Positions 1 to 8,263 of a DNA stretch of 64,000 nt are shown here, in pieces. The stretch is from contig NZ_QJGZ01000037.1 in NCBI RefSeq assembly GCF_003254585.1, positions 310,001 through 374,000 of the forward strand, given 5' to 3'. Source of the DNA: Flavobacterium sharifuzzamanii (GTDB lineage: Bacteria > Bacteroidota > Bacteroidia > Flavobacteriales > Flavobacteriaceae). The notes under the pieces are model-generated. The model saw only the letters and a program-made list of their open reading frames with translations. It searched no databases and was not told where the DNA came from. The translations under genes and the position numbers were made by a program. Numbering within the stretch: the first letter of the stretch is position 1; each line of letters opens with the position of its first letter.

Positions 1-354
1 TAAAATGTCGGGATGAAACTGGCAGATATAACCTTTATGAATATTATTGACATTGTCAAGCGAAAAAATCTGACCTGCCGGAACCATAATCATTTCCTTA
101 TAGGTCGTAATATATTCCTGATAGCCCAATTTCATAACATGCTGACCAGAAGAAATAAAAATTAAAGTATGGCAAGAATGTTTAGAAGGCGGAACAGGAT
201 GCTGCATTTGCATCATTTCTTCGATTTCAAGACAGAAAAAATGATCCGAATTCGATTTAAAAAGTAAATGAATAGGATTGTCTTCACCTAAAAATTTCTC
301 TCGAAATCCTTTTGGGCCATACGTTTTTATTTTCTCTGCCTGCTTCTTTTTCAT
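1..354 (-). CDS. AraC-family transcriptional regulator, N-terminal part (truncated by window edge)
   Basis: I translated this on the minus strand from the ATG at 354. It stays open for 118 codons to the window edge, so the C-terminal half is missing. The visible part starts MKKKQAEKIKTYGPKGFREK and continues with a cupin-like stretch (HTLIFISSGQHVMKLGY, then MIMVPAGQIFSLDNV) typical of the ligand-sensing N-terminus of AraC/XylS regulators. The helix-turn-helix domain would lie beyond position 1. The start codon is 2 bp from the stop of the upstream unknown gene (357-920), so the two are probably one transcript. The family call rests on the sensing domain only. Confidence 0.7.
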   Translation of the reverse strand, partial: MKKKQAEKIKTYGPKGFREKFLGEDNPIHLLFKSNSDHFFCLEIEEMMQMQHPVPPSKHSCHTLIFISSGQHVMKLGYQEYITTYKEMIMVPAGQIFSLDNVNNIHKGYICQFHPDIL

Positions 355-356
355 TT

Positions 357-920
357 TTAATAATATAATCTAAAATCAAGCAGTTTGCAGAGATTGTAAT
401 GTTTGGCATAAAGATCTTCAACGACTTCGATCAAATTATCATTTTCCTGATACAGACTAAAAAAAGCTTTGTCAATTGTACTGCAGCTTGCAATTTTATT
501 ATAAGTAGAACCATAGCCAGAAATTGCTCTTGCGCCAGTTATATCTAAGAAATATTGAGCTTCTTCTTCGTTTAAATCTAGAACCTTAAGATTGGCAAAA
601 TGAATGATTTTACCTTTCATTTTTCCCTCAAACAATTCGGCAATTTCTTCAATGCTGTAATAATAATCGTGAAGACAGATATTGTTTTCCTGACCTGGCA
701 TTGCTAGATAAATAATCTCATAATCCTTGAAATTATGATCTTCATAAAGCAAAATATTCAGACTTTCTTCTAAACCTTCAATTGTGTCGCAAGTTTTATG
801 AATGCTTGAAATACCTTGGTCGATAGCCAATTCTTCCAGACATTTTACCACATGTGTCGGGGTATGATCTTCTATATCTTTAACGCCTTCAAGGCAGAAA
901 ATAAATTTTTCATTATCCAT
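357..920 (-). CDS. conserved hypothetical protein (small acidic, unknown function)
   Basis: A 187-residue acidic soluble protein starting MDNEKFIFCLEGVKDIEDHT, with no signal peptide or membrane segment. I do not recognise a catalytic motif. An upstream in-frame start at 965 exists, but a good promoter (TTG at 990-992, 19-bp spacer, TACTTTTG at 963-970) overlaps it, so the ATG at 920 is the likely start, giving a leader of roughly 35 nt. It is followed at 2 bp by the AraC-type regulator and probably shares its transcript. Repeated use of 'Y-L-A-M-P-G' and 'ISGYGSTYNKIAS' suggests a globular alpha/beta fold that responds to or modifies something small, but this is speculative. Confidence 0.7.
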   Translation of the reverse strand: MDNEKFIFCLEGVKDIEDHTPTHVVKCLEELAIDQGISSIHKTCDTIEGLEESLNILLYEDHNFKDYEIIYLAMPGQENNICLHDYYYSIEEIAELFEGKMKGKIIHFANLKVLDLNEEEAQYFLDITGARAISGYGSTYNKIASCSTIDKAFFSLYQENDNLIEVVEDLYAKHYNLCKLLDFRLYY

Positions 921-962
921 GCAGTTATTCTTTCTGGTTTTAAACTCTTTTAGTGGTTTTAG

Positions 963-992
963 CAAAAGTATTTTTTAAATCATAAAATCCAA
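963..992 (-). promoter_or_regulatory. Bacteroidota-type promoter for the 357-920/araC operon
   Basis: On the minus strand the sequence reads TTG (990-992), a 19-nt spacer, then TACTTTTG (963-970). This matches the TTG-N(17-23)-TANNTTTG pattern known for Flavobacterium. Transcription would begin near 956, which rules out the in-frame start at 965 and supports the one at 920. Confidence 0.65.
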
Positions 993-1062
993 TAGAGAAA
1001 ACAGACTTTAACGTCTTTTTTTGATTTTAAGTTTAGGTTACAGTAGCGTAAATTTTAAAGCG

Positions 1063-1070
1063 TATTTTTG
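1063..1070 (+). promoter_or_regulatory. -7 element (TATTTTTG) ahead of the nucleosidase gene
   Basis: TATTTTTG matches TANNTTTG and lies 22 bp upstream of the ATG at 1093. I do not see a clean TTG at the expected -33 distance, so this is a partial match. Confidence 0.4.
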
Positions 1071-1092
1071 TAAACCGAAAATATAGTTACAC

Positions 1093-1698
1093 ATGATACA
1101 AATTAACCAAACGGCATCATTTGCTGTTGAAGATATATTATTCTGTTTTGCTCTCGAATCTGAAGCGGCGGAAGTTTTTAAAGGCCACAATGTCTTATTT
1201 ACCGGAATCGGAAAAGTAAATGCAGCTTACGAATTGACAAAAGCCATTCAAAAGAAAAAGCCGTCTGTAATTATTAATTTAGGTTCTGCGGGAAGTAGCT
1301 ATTTTCAAAAAGGTGACGTGGTCTGCTGTACCAAATTTGTACAAAGAGATATGGACGTTCGCGGTTTAGGATTTGCTCTATACGAAACACCACTTTCTGG
1401 TTTGCCGCCAGTTTTAGAATATGGTTTATTAATGGACAATCTTCAAGAAGGAATTTGCGGAACTGGTGACAATTTCGAAATGGAACATCGTTCAGACGCT
1501 TACAACGTTGTTGATATGGAAGCTTACGCTTTAGCCATGATTGCCATGAAAGAAAATATTCCGTTTTTAAGTTTAAAATATATTTCTGATGGAGCCGATG
1601 ATAATGCTGCAGAAGATTGGACGGTTCAGGTTCATAAAGCAGCAATTGTTTACGGCAAAATTTTGGGATTGATAAAAGAATCAGAAGCCATTTCTTAG
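1093..1698 (+). CDS. nucleoside phosphorylase-superfamily protein (5'-methylthioadenosine/S-adenosylhomocysteine nucleosidase-like)
   Basis: 201 residues with the PNP/UDP phosphorylase fold. GIGKVNAA (about 38-45) and NLGSAG (about 62-67) fit the nucleoside-binding core. VDMEAYA (about 140-146) is the family's V-[DE]-M-E motif that contacts the ribose, and SDGADD (about 165-170) carries the Asp that normally protonates the purine. It would cleave the N-glycosidic bond of a nucleoside such as MTA or SAH in the cytoplasm, supporting purine and methionine salvage. At about 200 residues it is shorter than the usual 230-residue MTAN, lacking part of the middle region, so substrate assignment is uncertain. 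A strong terminator follows directly. Confidence 0.75.
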   Translation: MIQINQTASFAVEDILFCFALESEAAEVFKGHNVLFTGIGKVNAAYELTKAIQKKKPSVIINLGSAGSSYFQKGDVVCCTKFVQRDMDVRGLGFALYETPLSGLPPVLEYGLLMDNLQEGICGTGDNFEMEHRSDAYNVVDMEAYALAMIAMKENIPFLSLKYISDGADDNAAEDWTVQVHKAAIVYGKILGLIKESEAIS

Positions 1699-1717
1699 TT
1701 GAAATGGCTTTTTTTAT
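1685..1717 (+). terminator. rho-independent terminator of the nucleosidase gene
   Basis: A 10-bp perfect stem AAGCCATTTC / GAAATGGCTT with a 6-nt loop is followed by a T-run. It overlaps the last codons of the gene. Confidence 0.9.
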
Positions 1718-1750
1718 TTAGATTGCAGACACAGAAACAAATAAATAATT

Positions 1751-2266
1751 ATGGAAGATTTTATTAATGAGATTTTAGGGGATGATCGTGAAATAGTTGA
1801 AAAAGTAGATTTTAATGATTTTGTTTTTGTTTTTTTTAAGCCCAAAGGGTATAGCAATCCATACAAGGATGAAAGACTAAATTTAATATCAAGTTCAGGG
1901 CCATTAAAAATAAATATAAAGACAATGGAATATGAATTTACTCATATATATGAGTTTTATTCGGAATATGGAGATAACGAAATAATTTTTCCAAAAAAAG
2001 ATGAAATTGCTCTTGATTGGGGTGAAGTTCTCTGCAATATTAAAATGCGGAAACGTTTTAATTCTGAAGACTTTTTTTTACTATTAAAAAATTATAATCT
2101 ACCTCTTGATAGTTTTGATATTTATAGTATTAATAGTCAAGATACTATTGAGATTGAAATAAAACATGATGAAGCTGTTAACTTTTTAATAGAATTTCTC
2201 GAGAAAAATAATGGCAATTATATAAAAAAACACAGCAATCATTTTCTCATACAATTAGAAATCTAA
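1751..2266 (+). CDS. hypothetical protein, AT-rich orphan
   Basis: 171 residues, acidic and rich in Phe, Ile and Asn, with no signal peptide, transmembrane helix or recognisable motif. It begins MEDFINEILGDDREIVEKVD and has a hydrophobic, beta-rich middle followed by a Lys/Asp-rich C-terminal half. Codon use and base composition are markedly more AT-rich than the nucleosidase gene just upstream, which suggests acquisition by transfer. It faces the 2374-3030 gene across a shared hairpin. Size and acidity resemble the small single-domain immunity proteins common in Bacteroidota accessory regions, but I have no motif to support that. Confidence 0.6.
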   Translation: MEDFINEILGDDREIVEKVDFNDFVFVFFKPKGYSNPYKDERLNLISSSGPLKINIKTMEYEFTHIYEFYSEYGDNEIIFPKKDEIALDWGEVLCNIKMRKRFNSEDFFLLLKNYNLPLDSFDIYSINSQDTIEIEIKHDEAVNFLIEFLEKNNGNYIKKHSNHFLIQLEI

Positions 2267-2295
2267 TTTTTCAGTGATAACAAGATGAAGAAAAA

Positions 2296-2333
2296 AAGCA
2301 ACACGAGTATTTCTAACTCGGCGTTGCTTTTTT
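2296..2333. terminator. bidirectional terminator between convergent genes
   Basis: A-run, then an imperfect stem AGCAACACGAGT / ACTCGGCGTTGCT with a short loop, then a T-run. It sits between the convergent genes 1751-2266 and 2374-3030 and can serve both. Confidence 0.8.
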
Positions 2334-2373
2334 ATTTTAACAATTTTCGAAGCATGTATCAAAATTGCGTGCT

Positions 2374-3030
2374 CTAACTCATTTTCCGTAACTTTTTGAA
2401 ATCTTCCCACAATTGATTTGTTTTTTCTTGATTAGGAATACCTCCACTTCCGCTTCTTATGCATATTTCATCTATGTATTCTAAAAAATCATAATCTAAT
2501 GAGGGTAAGCGAAAATCGGTCTGTCTTTTGATAGGTAGATTATCAACTTCAATTGTCGACATTTCTCCTTTATAAACATGATTTCCTCTTAATAGAATTT
2601 TTATAACAGGTTCATAGGGATCAGGAAGATTTTGATATTTTTCGAAACTTGGTGAATTTTTAAATATTTGCCAGTAAATATATAGGTAAACATATATATA
2701 CTCAAAACCTCGATATTTACTATTTAAAATAGTTATATCGTTAAGATAATTAACTCTAAAATCTTCTAAATCAATTAAATTATTTTTGAACTCTGGAGCT
2801 AGCAAATGAAATAAATTGTGTCCATCTTTTGTTTTATAAATGTTAATTAGCCATTTTTCTTCAATTCCTAATGCAACATACCACTCATACATTTTTGATA
2901 AATAATCTTTATATAGAAGAATGCCAGAAGTGTTTTTGTTTTTTTGGACTTCAATTATTTGAGATTTTAATTCCGCTAATTTTATATTAAATATTTCTGT
3001 TGCTGTCATTTTATTTAATTGATTTTTCAT
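2374..3030 (-). CDS. hypothetical protein, downstream partner of a sirtuin gene
   Basis: 218 residues, soluble, helical N-terminal half (MTATEIFNIKLAELKSQI) and a mixed C-terminal half. The stretch around PYEPVIKILLRGNHVYKGE resembles a motif I associate loosely with small orphan proteins of toxin-immunity loci, but I cannot assign a family. An internal ATG at 3009 is an alternative start. It lies 24 bp after the Sir2-family gene on the same strand and is probably co-transcribed with it. Composition is as AT-rich as the neighbouring orphan at 1751-2266. Confidence 0.6.
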   Translation of the reverse strand: MKNQLNKMTATEIFNIKLAELKSQIIEVQKNKNTSGILLYKDYLSKMYEWYVALGIEEKWLINIYKTKDGHNLFHLLAPEFKNNLIDLEDFRVNYLNDITILNSKYRGFEYIYVYLYIYWQIFKNSPSFEKYQNLPDPYEPVIKILLRGNHVYKGEMSTIEVDNLPIKRQTDFRLPSLDYDFLEYIDEICIRSGSGGIPNQEKTNQLWEDFKKLRKMS

Positions 3031-3054
3031 TTAATTAAAACATTATTTTTTAAG

Positions 3055-3876
3055 TCAAATAATGCTTTTAATCATTTCTTTAATCATTTTTAAAGCCTCG
3101 GTAGATGTTTTGCGAATGATGATTTTATTTTTTTTGTCTTTTATTAAAGCCGTAAACTGATTGTCTTCTATATTAATATCAACGATAGTTCCGCCATATT
3201 TTAAAGTAGTTTCTGCAATTGCAACAGGTAGATTCGTGGCGCCAGAAGTTCCTATAATAAAAAGTATTCCAGAGTTTTTGGCAATTTTCAAAGAACTAAA
3301 TTTTTTATTCGTTTGTTCATCGTAGTATTCATCAAACCATAAAATATTTGGTCTCATCCAACTTCCGCAACTTTTACATTTTAAAAGCTCAATTTCTTTT
3401 TCAGTTAAATCTTCATCAATCTCTTTTCCTTTTATTTCTTCTGGTAGATTTATGATTTCTCTGCAACCGTTTGAACACTTTATTTGTCTATTATTTCCAT
3501 GAATTTCAAAAATCCTTTCTGTTCCGCTTAATCGGTGTAGGTTGTCTATGTTTTGAGTAATCAGATGAAATCTGTCTTTTAAAATGTTTTCAATTTCGAC
3601 CAATTCGTAATGACTTTCATTTGGTTTTGCATTTTCAAACATTTTTTTTCTAAATAAGGAATATTGCCAAACTTCTTCAGGGTTTTCTTTGAAGTATTTA
3701 AAAGTTCCAAACTCTTCTGGTTTATGAAATTTTGTTCCCTTAATCCAAATACCATCTATACCTCTATAGGTCGGAATTCCACTTTCAGAAGAGATTCCAG
3801 CACCAGTTAAAAAAGTAAAAAGGTTTCTTTTATTTTTAGTTGAAACTTGTTTAATTATATTTTCTAATTGCTCCAT
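3055..3876 (-). CDS. Sir2-family NAD-dependent protein deacylase
   Basis: 273 residues with the full sirtuin core: NAD-binding GAGISSESGIPTYR (about 25-38), QNIDNLH (about 108-114), catalytic His in EIHGN (about 126), four zinc-type cysteines (CSNGC at 134-138 and CKSC at 167-170), and GTSGATNLPVA near 209-219. Sirtuins remove acyl groups from lysines using NAD+, producing nicotinamide and O-acyl-ADP-ribose. The intact zinc ribbon favours a deacylase over the SIR2 domains of phage-defence NADases, which usually lack it. The partner gene 24 bp downstream is unknown. The surrounding AT-rich composition suggests an accessory acquisition. Confidence 0.85.
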   Translation of the reverse strand: MEQLENIIKQVSTKNKRNLFTFLTGAGISSESGIPTYRGIDGIWIKGTKFHKPEEFGTFKYFKENPEEVWQYSLFRKKMFENAKPNESHYELVEIENILKDRFHLITQNIDNLHRLSGTERIFEIHGNNRQIKCSNGCREIINLPEEIKGKEIDEDLTEKEIELLKCKSCGSWMRPNILWFDEYYDEQTNKKFSSLKIAKNSGILFIIGTSGATNLPVAIAETTLKYGGTIVDINIEDNQFTALIKDKKNKIIIRKTSTEALKMIKEMIKSII

Positions 3877-4216
3877 GTTTAATGAAAAAGGGATAGTTTT
3901 TTTGATTAAATATACACTAAAATTAATATCTAAAAATTGTGAGTTTTTATGAATTGCTCCAGCGGAGCAAAATATTTATAGCATAATTTAAATTTTCACA
4001 TTCAAAAAGCTCCAGCGGAGCGATATATTGAGAATGGCTTGTTTTAATAGAAATAAAGAAAGAAAAGCGACTAAAAAAACCTGATAACACAAGATTGATA
4101 AGTATTTGATGGGTTATTTTTAACTAATACGGAATGTTTGTTTACTAGTGAATTTGAGAAACTTTTTAACTTTATAACCTTCATATTTTACTAACTAAAG
4201 ACCTTCAAAAACCAAA
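3877..4216. other. intergenic gap (divergent promoters plus a palindromic repeat unit)
   Basis: About 340 bp between the divergently transcribed sirtuin and GH2 genes. It holds one GCTCC-AGC-GGAGC repeat pair (3956-4021) and otherwise AT-rich sequence that must contain both promoters. I do not see a convincing TANNTTTG element or any ORF. Confidence 0.6.
3956..4021. repeat. palindromic repeat pair, family A (GCTCCAGCGGAGC x2)
   Basis: Two identical 13-mers GCTCCAGCGGAGC (3956-3968 and 4009-4021), each a 5-bp arm palindrome with a 3-nt centre. They are separated by 40 nt that start AAAATATTTATAGC and end CAAAAA. The same organisation recurs at 7340-7403 and, inverted, at 22898-22961. Confidence 0.9.
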
Positions 4217-6031
4217 ATGATTTTAACTATGAAAAAGATAATAATGCTGTGCTGTATTTTTCTGTTTATTGGAAAAACAATAGCGCAGGAAATTCCGTTG
4301 GTGGCTAATATTTCTGCGCGAAACAATATTACTTTAAACGGAAAATGGAGTTATATCGTAGATCCGCTAGAAAACGGATATTTTAATTACCGTTTAGAGC
4401 CTTTTAAAGACAACGGATTTTTCGAAAATAAAAAATGGAACACCACAGAACTGAGCGAATATAATTTTGCAACCTCAGCAGTAATGGATATTCCGTCTGA
4501 TTGGAATTCGAAAGATCAGAGATTGTTTTTTTATGAGGGAACAGTTTGGTTTCAGAAAGATTTCAATTATAAAAAAGATGCCAAAAGCAAAGGAATTCTT
4601 CATTTCGGGGCAGTTAATTACGATGCAAAAGTTTATGTGAACGGAAAATTGGCAGGAACACATATTGGCGGTTACACGCCTTTCAATTTTGATGTAACCC
4701 ATTTATTAGTTGACGGAAATAATTTCGTAGTAGTAAAAGTCGATAATAAACGCCATAAAGACAATGTGCCAACCGTAAATATGGATTGGTGGAATTATGG
4801 CGGAATCACAAGAGACGTAACTTTGGCTCAAGTTCCGAATACTTATATCGAAGATTATTTGGTTCAATTGGATAAAAAAGAAAAAGGAAAAATTTCGGGT
4901 TGGATAAAATTAAATAGCGAATCGGCAAATCAAACAGTTTCGGTTTCCATTCCAGAACTGAAAATCAAAAAAAGCGTTACGACCGATGCTAAAGGAATTG
5001 CCTCTTTTGAAATTAAAGCTAATCCTGTTTTATGGACGCCTGAAAAACCAAAATTATATGATGTAACCATTTCTAAAGCTGATGAAAATATTGCCGATCA
5101 AATTGGTTTTAGAACCATTGAAACTAAAGGCAAAGAAATTTTGCTAAACGGAAAAAAAGTTTTTTTGCGAGGAATCAGTATTCACGAAGAAGCGCCTTTT
5201 AGATCTGGAAGAGCTTGGTCTCAAGAAGATGCGATTACATTACTGACTTGGGCAAAAGAGTTGGGTTGCAATTATGTTCGATTGGCACATTACCCGCATA
5301 ACGAAAATATGGTAAAAGAAGCTGAAAAAATGGGATTAATGATTTGGTCTGAAGTTCCGGTTTATTGGACGATTTCGTGGACAAATCCAGATACGTATGC
5401 TAATGCCGAACGCCAATTGCACGATATGATTTATCGAGATAAAAATCGTTGCGGAATCGTAATTTGGTCAATTGCCAACGAAACGCCACACGGCGATGAT
5501 CGAGATGCTTTTTTGAGCAAACTGGCAAAATACGCGCGTACGCAAGACAATTCTCGTTTGATTAGTATGGCGATGGAAGTTACTTCGAGTTCAAACAACA
5601 TCAATACGCTTCATGATAATATGAATGAATATGTTGATATTGTAAGTTTCAATCAATATTTGGGTTGGTACAGAGGAACCAACGAATCTTGCAAAGACAT
5701 GCAATGGGTGGTTCCGTACAACAAGCCTGTTATTATTAGCGAATTTGGTGGCGAGGCTCTACAAGGTTTGCACGGTGATAAAAAAGAACGTTGGAACGAA
5801 GAATATCAGGAAGAATTATACATTCAAAATACGCAAATGTTCAATCGTATTGAAGGTTTAGCAGGAGTTTCGCCTTGGATTCTCGTTGATTTCAGATCGC
5901 CAAGAAGACAATTGCCAAATATTCAAGATTTCTTTAATCGTAAAGGATTAATTTCAAGCAATGGAATTAAAAAGAAAGCTTTTTATGTAATGAAGGATTG
6001 GTACAAACAAAAAGAAGAAGAATATAAGTAA
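4217..6031 (+). CDS. glycoside hydrolase family 2 protein, beta-glucuronidase-like
   Basis: 604 residues with a signal peptide (MKKIIMLCCIFLFIGKTIAQ; the ATG at 4229 may be the true start), so it is probably periplasmic or outer-membrane associated. Domain order is the GH2 jelly-roll (about 35-210), an immunoglobulin-like domain (about 210-300) and a TIM barrel (about 300-600). WSIANE (Glu about 422) supplies the acid/base and ISEFGGE (Glu about 509) the nucleophile. NRKG at about 574-577 matches the N-x-K-G motif that recognises the uronic-acid carboxylate in beta-glucuronidases, which favours that activity over beta-galactosidase. No SusC/D pair or other glycanase lies nearby. Confidence 0.85.
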   Translation: MILTMKKIIMLCCIFLFIGKTIAQEIPLVANISARNNITLNGKWSYIVDPLENGYFNYRLEPFKDNGFFENKKWNTTELSEYNFATSAVMDIPSDWNSKDQRLFFYEGTVWFQKDFNYKKDAKSKGILHFGAVNYDAKVYVNGKLAGTHIGGYTPFNFDVTHLLVDGNNFVVVKVDNKRHKDNVPTVNMDWWNYGGITRDVTLAQVPNTYIEDYLVQLDKKEKGKISGWIKLNSESANQTVSVSIPELKIKKSVTTDAKGIASFEIKANPVLWTPEKPKLYDVTISKADENIADQIGFRTIETKGKEILLNGKKVFLRGISIHEEAPFRSGRAWSQEDAITLLTWAKELGCNYVRLAHYPHNENMVKEAEKMGLMIWSEVPVYWTISWTNPDTYANAERQLHDMIYRDKNRCGIVIWSIANETPHGDDRDAFLSKLAKYARTQDNSRLISMAMEVTSSSNNINTLHDNMNEYVDIVSFNQYLGWYRGTNESCKDMQWVVPYNKPVIISEFGGEALQGLHGDKKERWNEEYQEELYIQNTQMFNRIEGLAGVSPWILVDFRSPRRQLPNIQDFFNRKGLISSNGIKKKAFYVMKDWYKQKEEEYK

Positions 6032-6045
6032 GATAGAACAAGTAG

Positions 6046-6083
6046 AAAACCTTCAAACTCATTTTGATTTTGGAGGTTTTTTT
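6046..6083 (+). terminator. terminator of the GH2 gene
   Basis: Stem AAAACCTTCAAA / TTTGGAGGTTTT (one G-T pair) followed by a T-run. Confidence 0.8.
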
Positions 6084-6125
6084 GTGTTTTTTCCTTAATT
6101 TTATTTGAAAAAATAGAAGACTTTA

Positions 6126-6755
6126 ATGGAACTAGAAATTGTCATAAGATTGCTTTTAGCAGCATTTTGGGGAGCTTTAATTGGTGCCGAAAGAGAATAT
6201 AGCGGAAAAGCGGCGGGTCTTCGCACCACAATAATGATTTCTGTTGGAGCTTGTTTCTTTACTTTTATGTCTGAATGGATTGGCGGAGCAGGAAATCCTG
6301 ACCGAATAGCTTCTAATATTGTAACAGGTTTAGGTTTTCTTTGTGCGGGAGTAATCTTTAGATCAGACAATCATGTTAGCGGGATTACGACGGCAGCAAC
6401 AATATGGTCGGTTGCAGCTGTAAGTATGGGAGTAGGAGCAGGTTATTATTTTGCATCGGCTTGTGCAGCCTTGATGATTCTTTCCATTCTTACGGTGCTT
6501 ACTTTTCTTCAGGATAAAATAGACCTCATCAACGCACATAAAACCCTTCAAATAACTTTTAAACGTTCTGATAGCGGATATGCAAGATGCAATGAACTTT
6601 TTTCAGTCTATGGCGTAAAATCAAAACTGATTACACAGCGTCGTAATCTGGATCATATAGTTTTAGAATGGCAAATACATGGGCCAAAAAAATCTATTGA
6701 ATCTTTGTATACAGCACTTTTGCAAGAACCTATTTTTGAGGAATTAGTATTATAA
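6126..6755 (+). CDS. MgtC/SapB family membrane protein
   Basis: 209 residues. The N-terminal 135 residues hold four to five transmembrane helices with the conserved MgtC signature: LLLAAFWGALIGAEREYSGK, then GLRTTIMISVGACFFT, and later GLGFLCAGVIF. The soluble C-terminal about 70 residues (LQITFKRSDSGYARCNELF) resemble the small ACT-like tail found in many MgtC homologues. The family is linked to low-magnesium and acid survival and to modulation of the F1Fo ATPase in pathogens; the role in environmental bacteria is less clear. The next gene starts 11 bp downstream and is probably co-transcribed. Confidence 0.88.
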   Translation: MELEIVIRLLLAAFWGALIGAEREYSGKAAGLRTTIMISVGACFFTFMSEWIGGAGNPDRIASNIVTGLGFLCAGVIFRSDNHVSGITTAATIWSVAAVSMGVGAGYYFASACAALMILSILTVLTFLQDKIDLINAHKTLQITFKRSDSGYARCNELFSVYGVKSKLITQRRNLDHIVLEWQIHGPKKSIESLYTALLQEPIFEELVL

Positions 6756-6766
6756 CAACAAAAAAT

Positions 6767-7288
6767 ATGAATTTTAATTTACAGCCCGTTTTAGAAAATG
6801 ATCTTTGCATTTTGTCTCCTTTAGAAGAAAAAGATTTTGAGGCTTTGTATAAAGTAGCTTCCGATCCTAAAATTTGGGAACAGCATCCAAACAAAGACAG
6901 ATGGAAAAAAGAAGTCTTTGAAAATTTCTTTGAAGGAGCCATGAAAAGTAAAGGCGCTTTTAAAATTATAAGTAAAGAAACAGGAGAATTTATTGGAAGC
7001 ACTAGATTTTACGATTTCAATCAAGAAGACAATAGTATTTTTATTGGTTATACTTTTTATGCCGTTTCGTGCTGGGGAAAAGGCATTAATCAAAGTGTAA
7101 AAAAGACGATGTTGGATTATCTTTTCCAATATGTATCAAAAGTAAAATTTCATATTGGTTCAGAAAATATCCGATCGCAAATTGCCATTTCAAGAGTGGG
7201 AGCCGAAAAAGTGGCTGAAGAAGAAGTGGCTTATTTTGGAGAAAAGCCAAAATTGAATTTTGTTTATCAAATAAATAAAGAATACTAG
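6767..7288 (+). CDS. GNAT-family N-acetyltransferase (RimJ/RimL type)
   Basis: 173 residues of the Acetyltransf_3 class. The N-terminal DLCILSPLEEKDFEALYKVA leads into a GNAT beta-alpha core. GSTRFYDFNQEDNSIFIGYT corresponds to beta-strands 3-4 and WGKGINQSVKKTMLDYLF to the acetyl-CoA pyrophosphate-binding loop (here G-K-G-I-N). SRVGAEKVAEEE near the end matches the usual 'A-x-x-x-G-F' segment in degenerate form. It would acetylate a protein N-terminus, ribosomal protein or small amine; the substrate cannot be read from the sequence. It follows mgtC at 11 bp and ends at a strong terminator. Confidence 0.85.
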   Translation: MNFNLQPVLENDLCILSPLEEKDFEALYKVASDPKIWEQHPNKDRWKKEVFENFFEGAMKSKGAFKIISKETGEFIGSTRFYDFNQEDNSIFIGYTFYAVSCWGKGINQSVKKTMLDYLFQYVSKVKFHIGSENIRSQIAISRVGAEKVAEEEVAYFGEKPKLNFVYQINKEY

Positions 7289-7290
7289 AA

Positions 7291-7332
7291 AAACAAAAGG
7301 GCCGACTTAAAATAGTTGGCCCTTTTGTTTTG
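7291..7332. terminator. strong terminator after the acetyltransferase
   Basis: Stem AAACAAAAGGGCC-AC / GT-TGGCCCTTTTGTTT, more than 14 bp, with a short AT-rich loop and T-rich 3' side. It is immediately followed by a family A palindromic repeat pair. Confidence 0.9.
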
Positions 7333-7339
7333 TGAAACT

Positions 7340-7403
7340 GCTCCAGCGGAGCAAAATATTTATAGCAAATTCAGATGCAAGTATCAAAAAGCTCCAGAGG
7401 AGC
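7340..7403. repeat. palindromic repeat pair, family A
   Basis: GCTCCAGCGGAGC (7340-7352) and the one-base variant GCTCCAGAGGAGC (7391-7403), separated by 38 nt that begin AAAATATTTATAGC. The spacing and linker match the copy at 3956-4021. It lies between the convergent GNAT and DUF4249 genes. Confidence 0.9.
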
Positions 7404-7416
7404 GACATATAAAAAA

Positions 7417-8259
7417 TTATTTCACCAAATAATCAACTTGATCTGCTTCGCAAAGTCTAAAATAGCCAAATGCGAAATTATTAGAATCTGAAGTATTTAT
7501 AATATTTCCTCTAATATTTCCTGGCGGAACAAGAAACGGATTTGCACTTGAAGCTTCCAAAATTAATTTCCAGTAATTGAAGAAGTTTTTAGAAACACCT
7601 CTGTGGGTAATTTTGAGCGTGTTTCCAGGTTTCATTTTGTCTTCATGAGAATATCTCGTACTGATTTCGTTTCCGTTATAAAACTCATCATTCGTGATTT
7701 CGTATTCAGGATAGATTAAGAATTCACCTTGAAAATCGGTTACGTAAAAATTAACTTGATCTGCTGGATCGTTGTAATAAAATGTCACTTCTATTACATC
7801 TTTTCCGCTAAAGTCAGGAACAATATTTTGCTCTATTTTATTGATTGGAGTTGCAGAAGTCAGTTTTTCAACTGCAGTATAACTTTGCCCTTCAGCAGTA
7901 ATAAACAATTTATAATCTGCATTAAGAACAGGAACAAAATTAGTGCATTTGTAAACGCCGGTTTCGGTTTCGTTAAACATAAAAACATCTCCGTTACTGT
8001 TTTCTACTCTTACTTGAGCGCCAGAAACCTTTGGCGTAGAACCGCTATAATAAGGAGCCGTTTTACTGATTTTTATGGTTTGTTCCTTTCCGTCAGTTCC
8101 CTTTTTCCAGATAATTTCCGCATCGATAACCAATTTGGTTTCACCAGTTTTCAGATCTAGATTGACCACATCTTCGCAAGAAGCAAAAGAAAAAACAAAA
8201 AGAAGACTTATTAATGCCAGCGCTCTATTCATTATCGTATATTTTTTCAATTTATTCAT
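7417..8259 (-). CDS. DUF4249 outer-membrane lipoprotein
   Basis: About 280 residues when started at the ATG at 8259, which is 4 bp after the TonB-receptor stop; the ATG at 8232 is an alternative. The hydrophobic leader LALISLLFVFSFASCE ends in a lipobox with the Cys expected for lipidation. The remainder is a beta-rich DUF4249 domain (LKTGETKLVIDAEIIWKKGT, FVPVLNADYKLFITAEGQSY). DUF4249 proteins accompany TonB receptors in Bacteroidota much as SusD does, presumably as a surface accessory. It is the last gene of the sigma/anti-sigma/receptor operon. The longer frame reaching 8346 lies inside the receptor gene and is not used. Confidence 0.85.
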   Translation of the reverse strand: MNKLKKYTIMNRALALISLLFVFSFASCEDVVNLDLKTGETKLVIDAEIIWKKGTDGKEQTIKISKTAPYYSGSTPKVSGAQVRVENSNGDVFMFNETETGVYKCTNFVPVLNADYKLFITAEGQSYTAVEKLTSATPINKIEQNIVPDFSGKDVIEVTFYYNDPADQVNFYVTDFQGEFLIYPEYEITNDEFYNGNEISTRYSHEDKMKPGNTLKITHRGVSKNFFNYWKLILEASSANPFLVPPGNIRGNIINTSDSNNFAFGYFRLCEADQVDYLVK

Positions 8260-8263
8260 CGCA

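Noticed and set aside
3055..3876. SIR2-based phage-defence NADase
   Set aside because: The zinc ribbon and compact length match a deacylase. The partner protein is unrecognised, so defence remains only a possibility.
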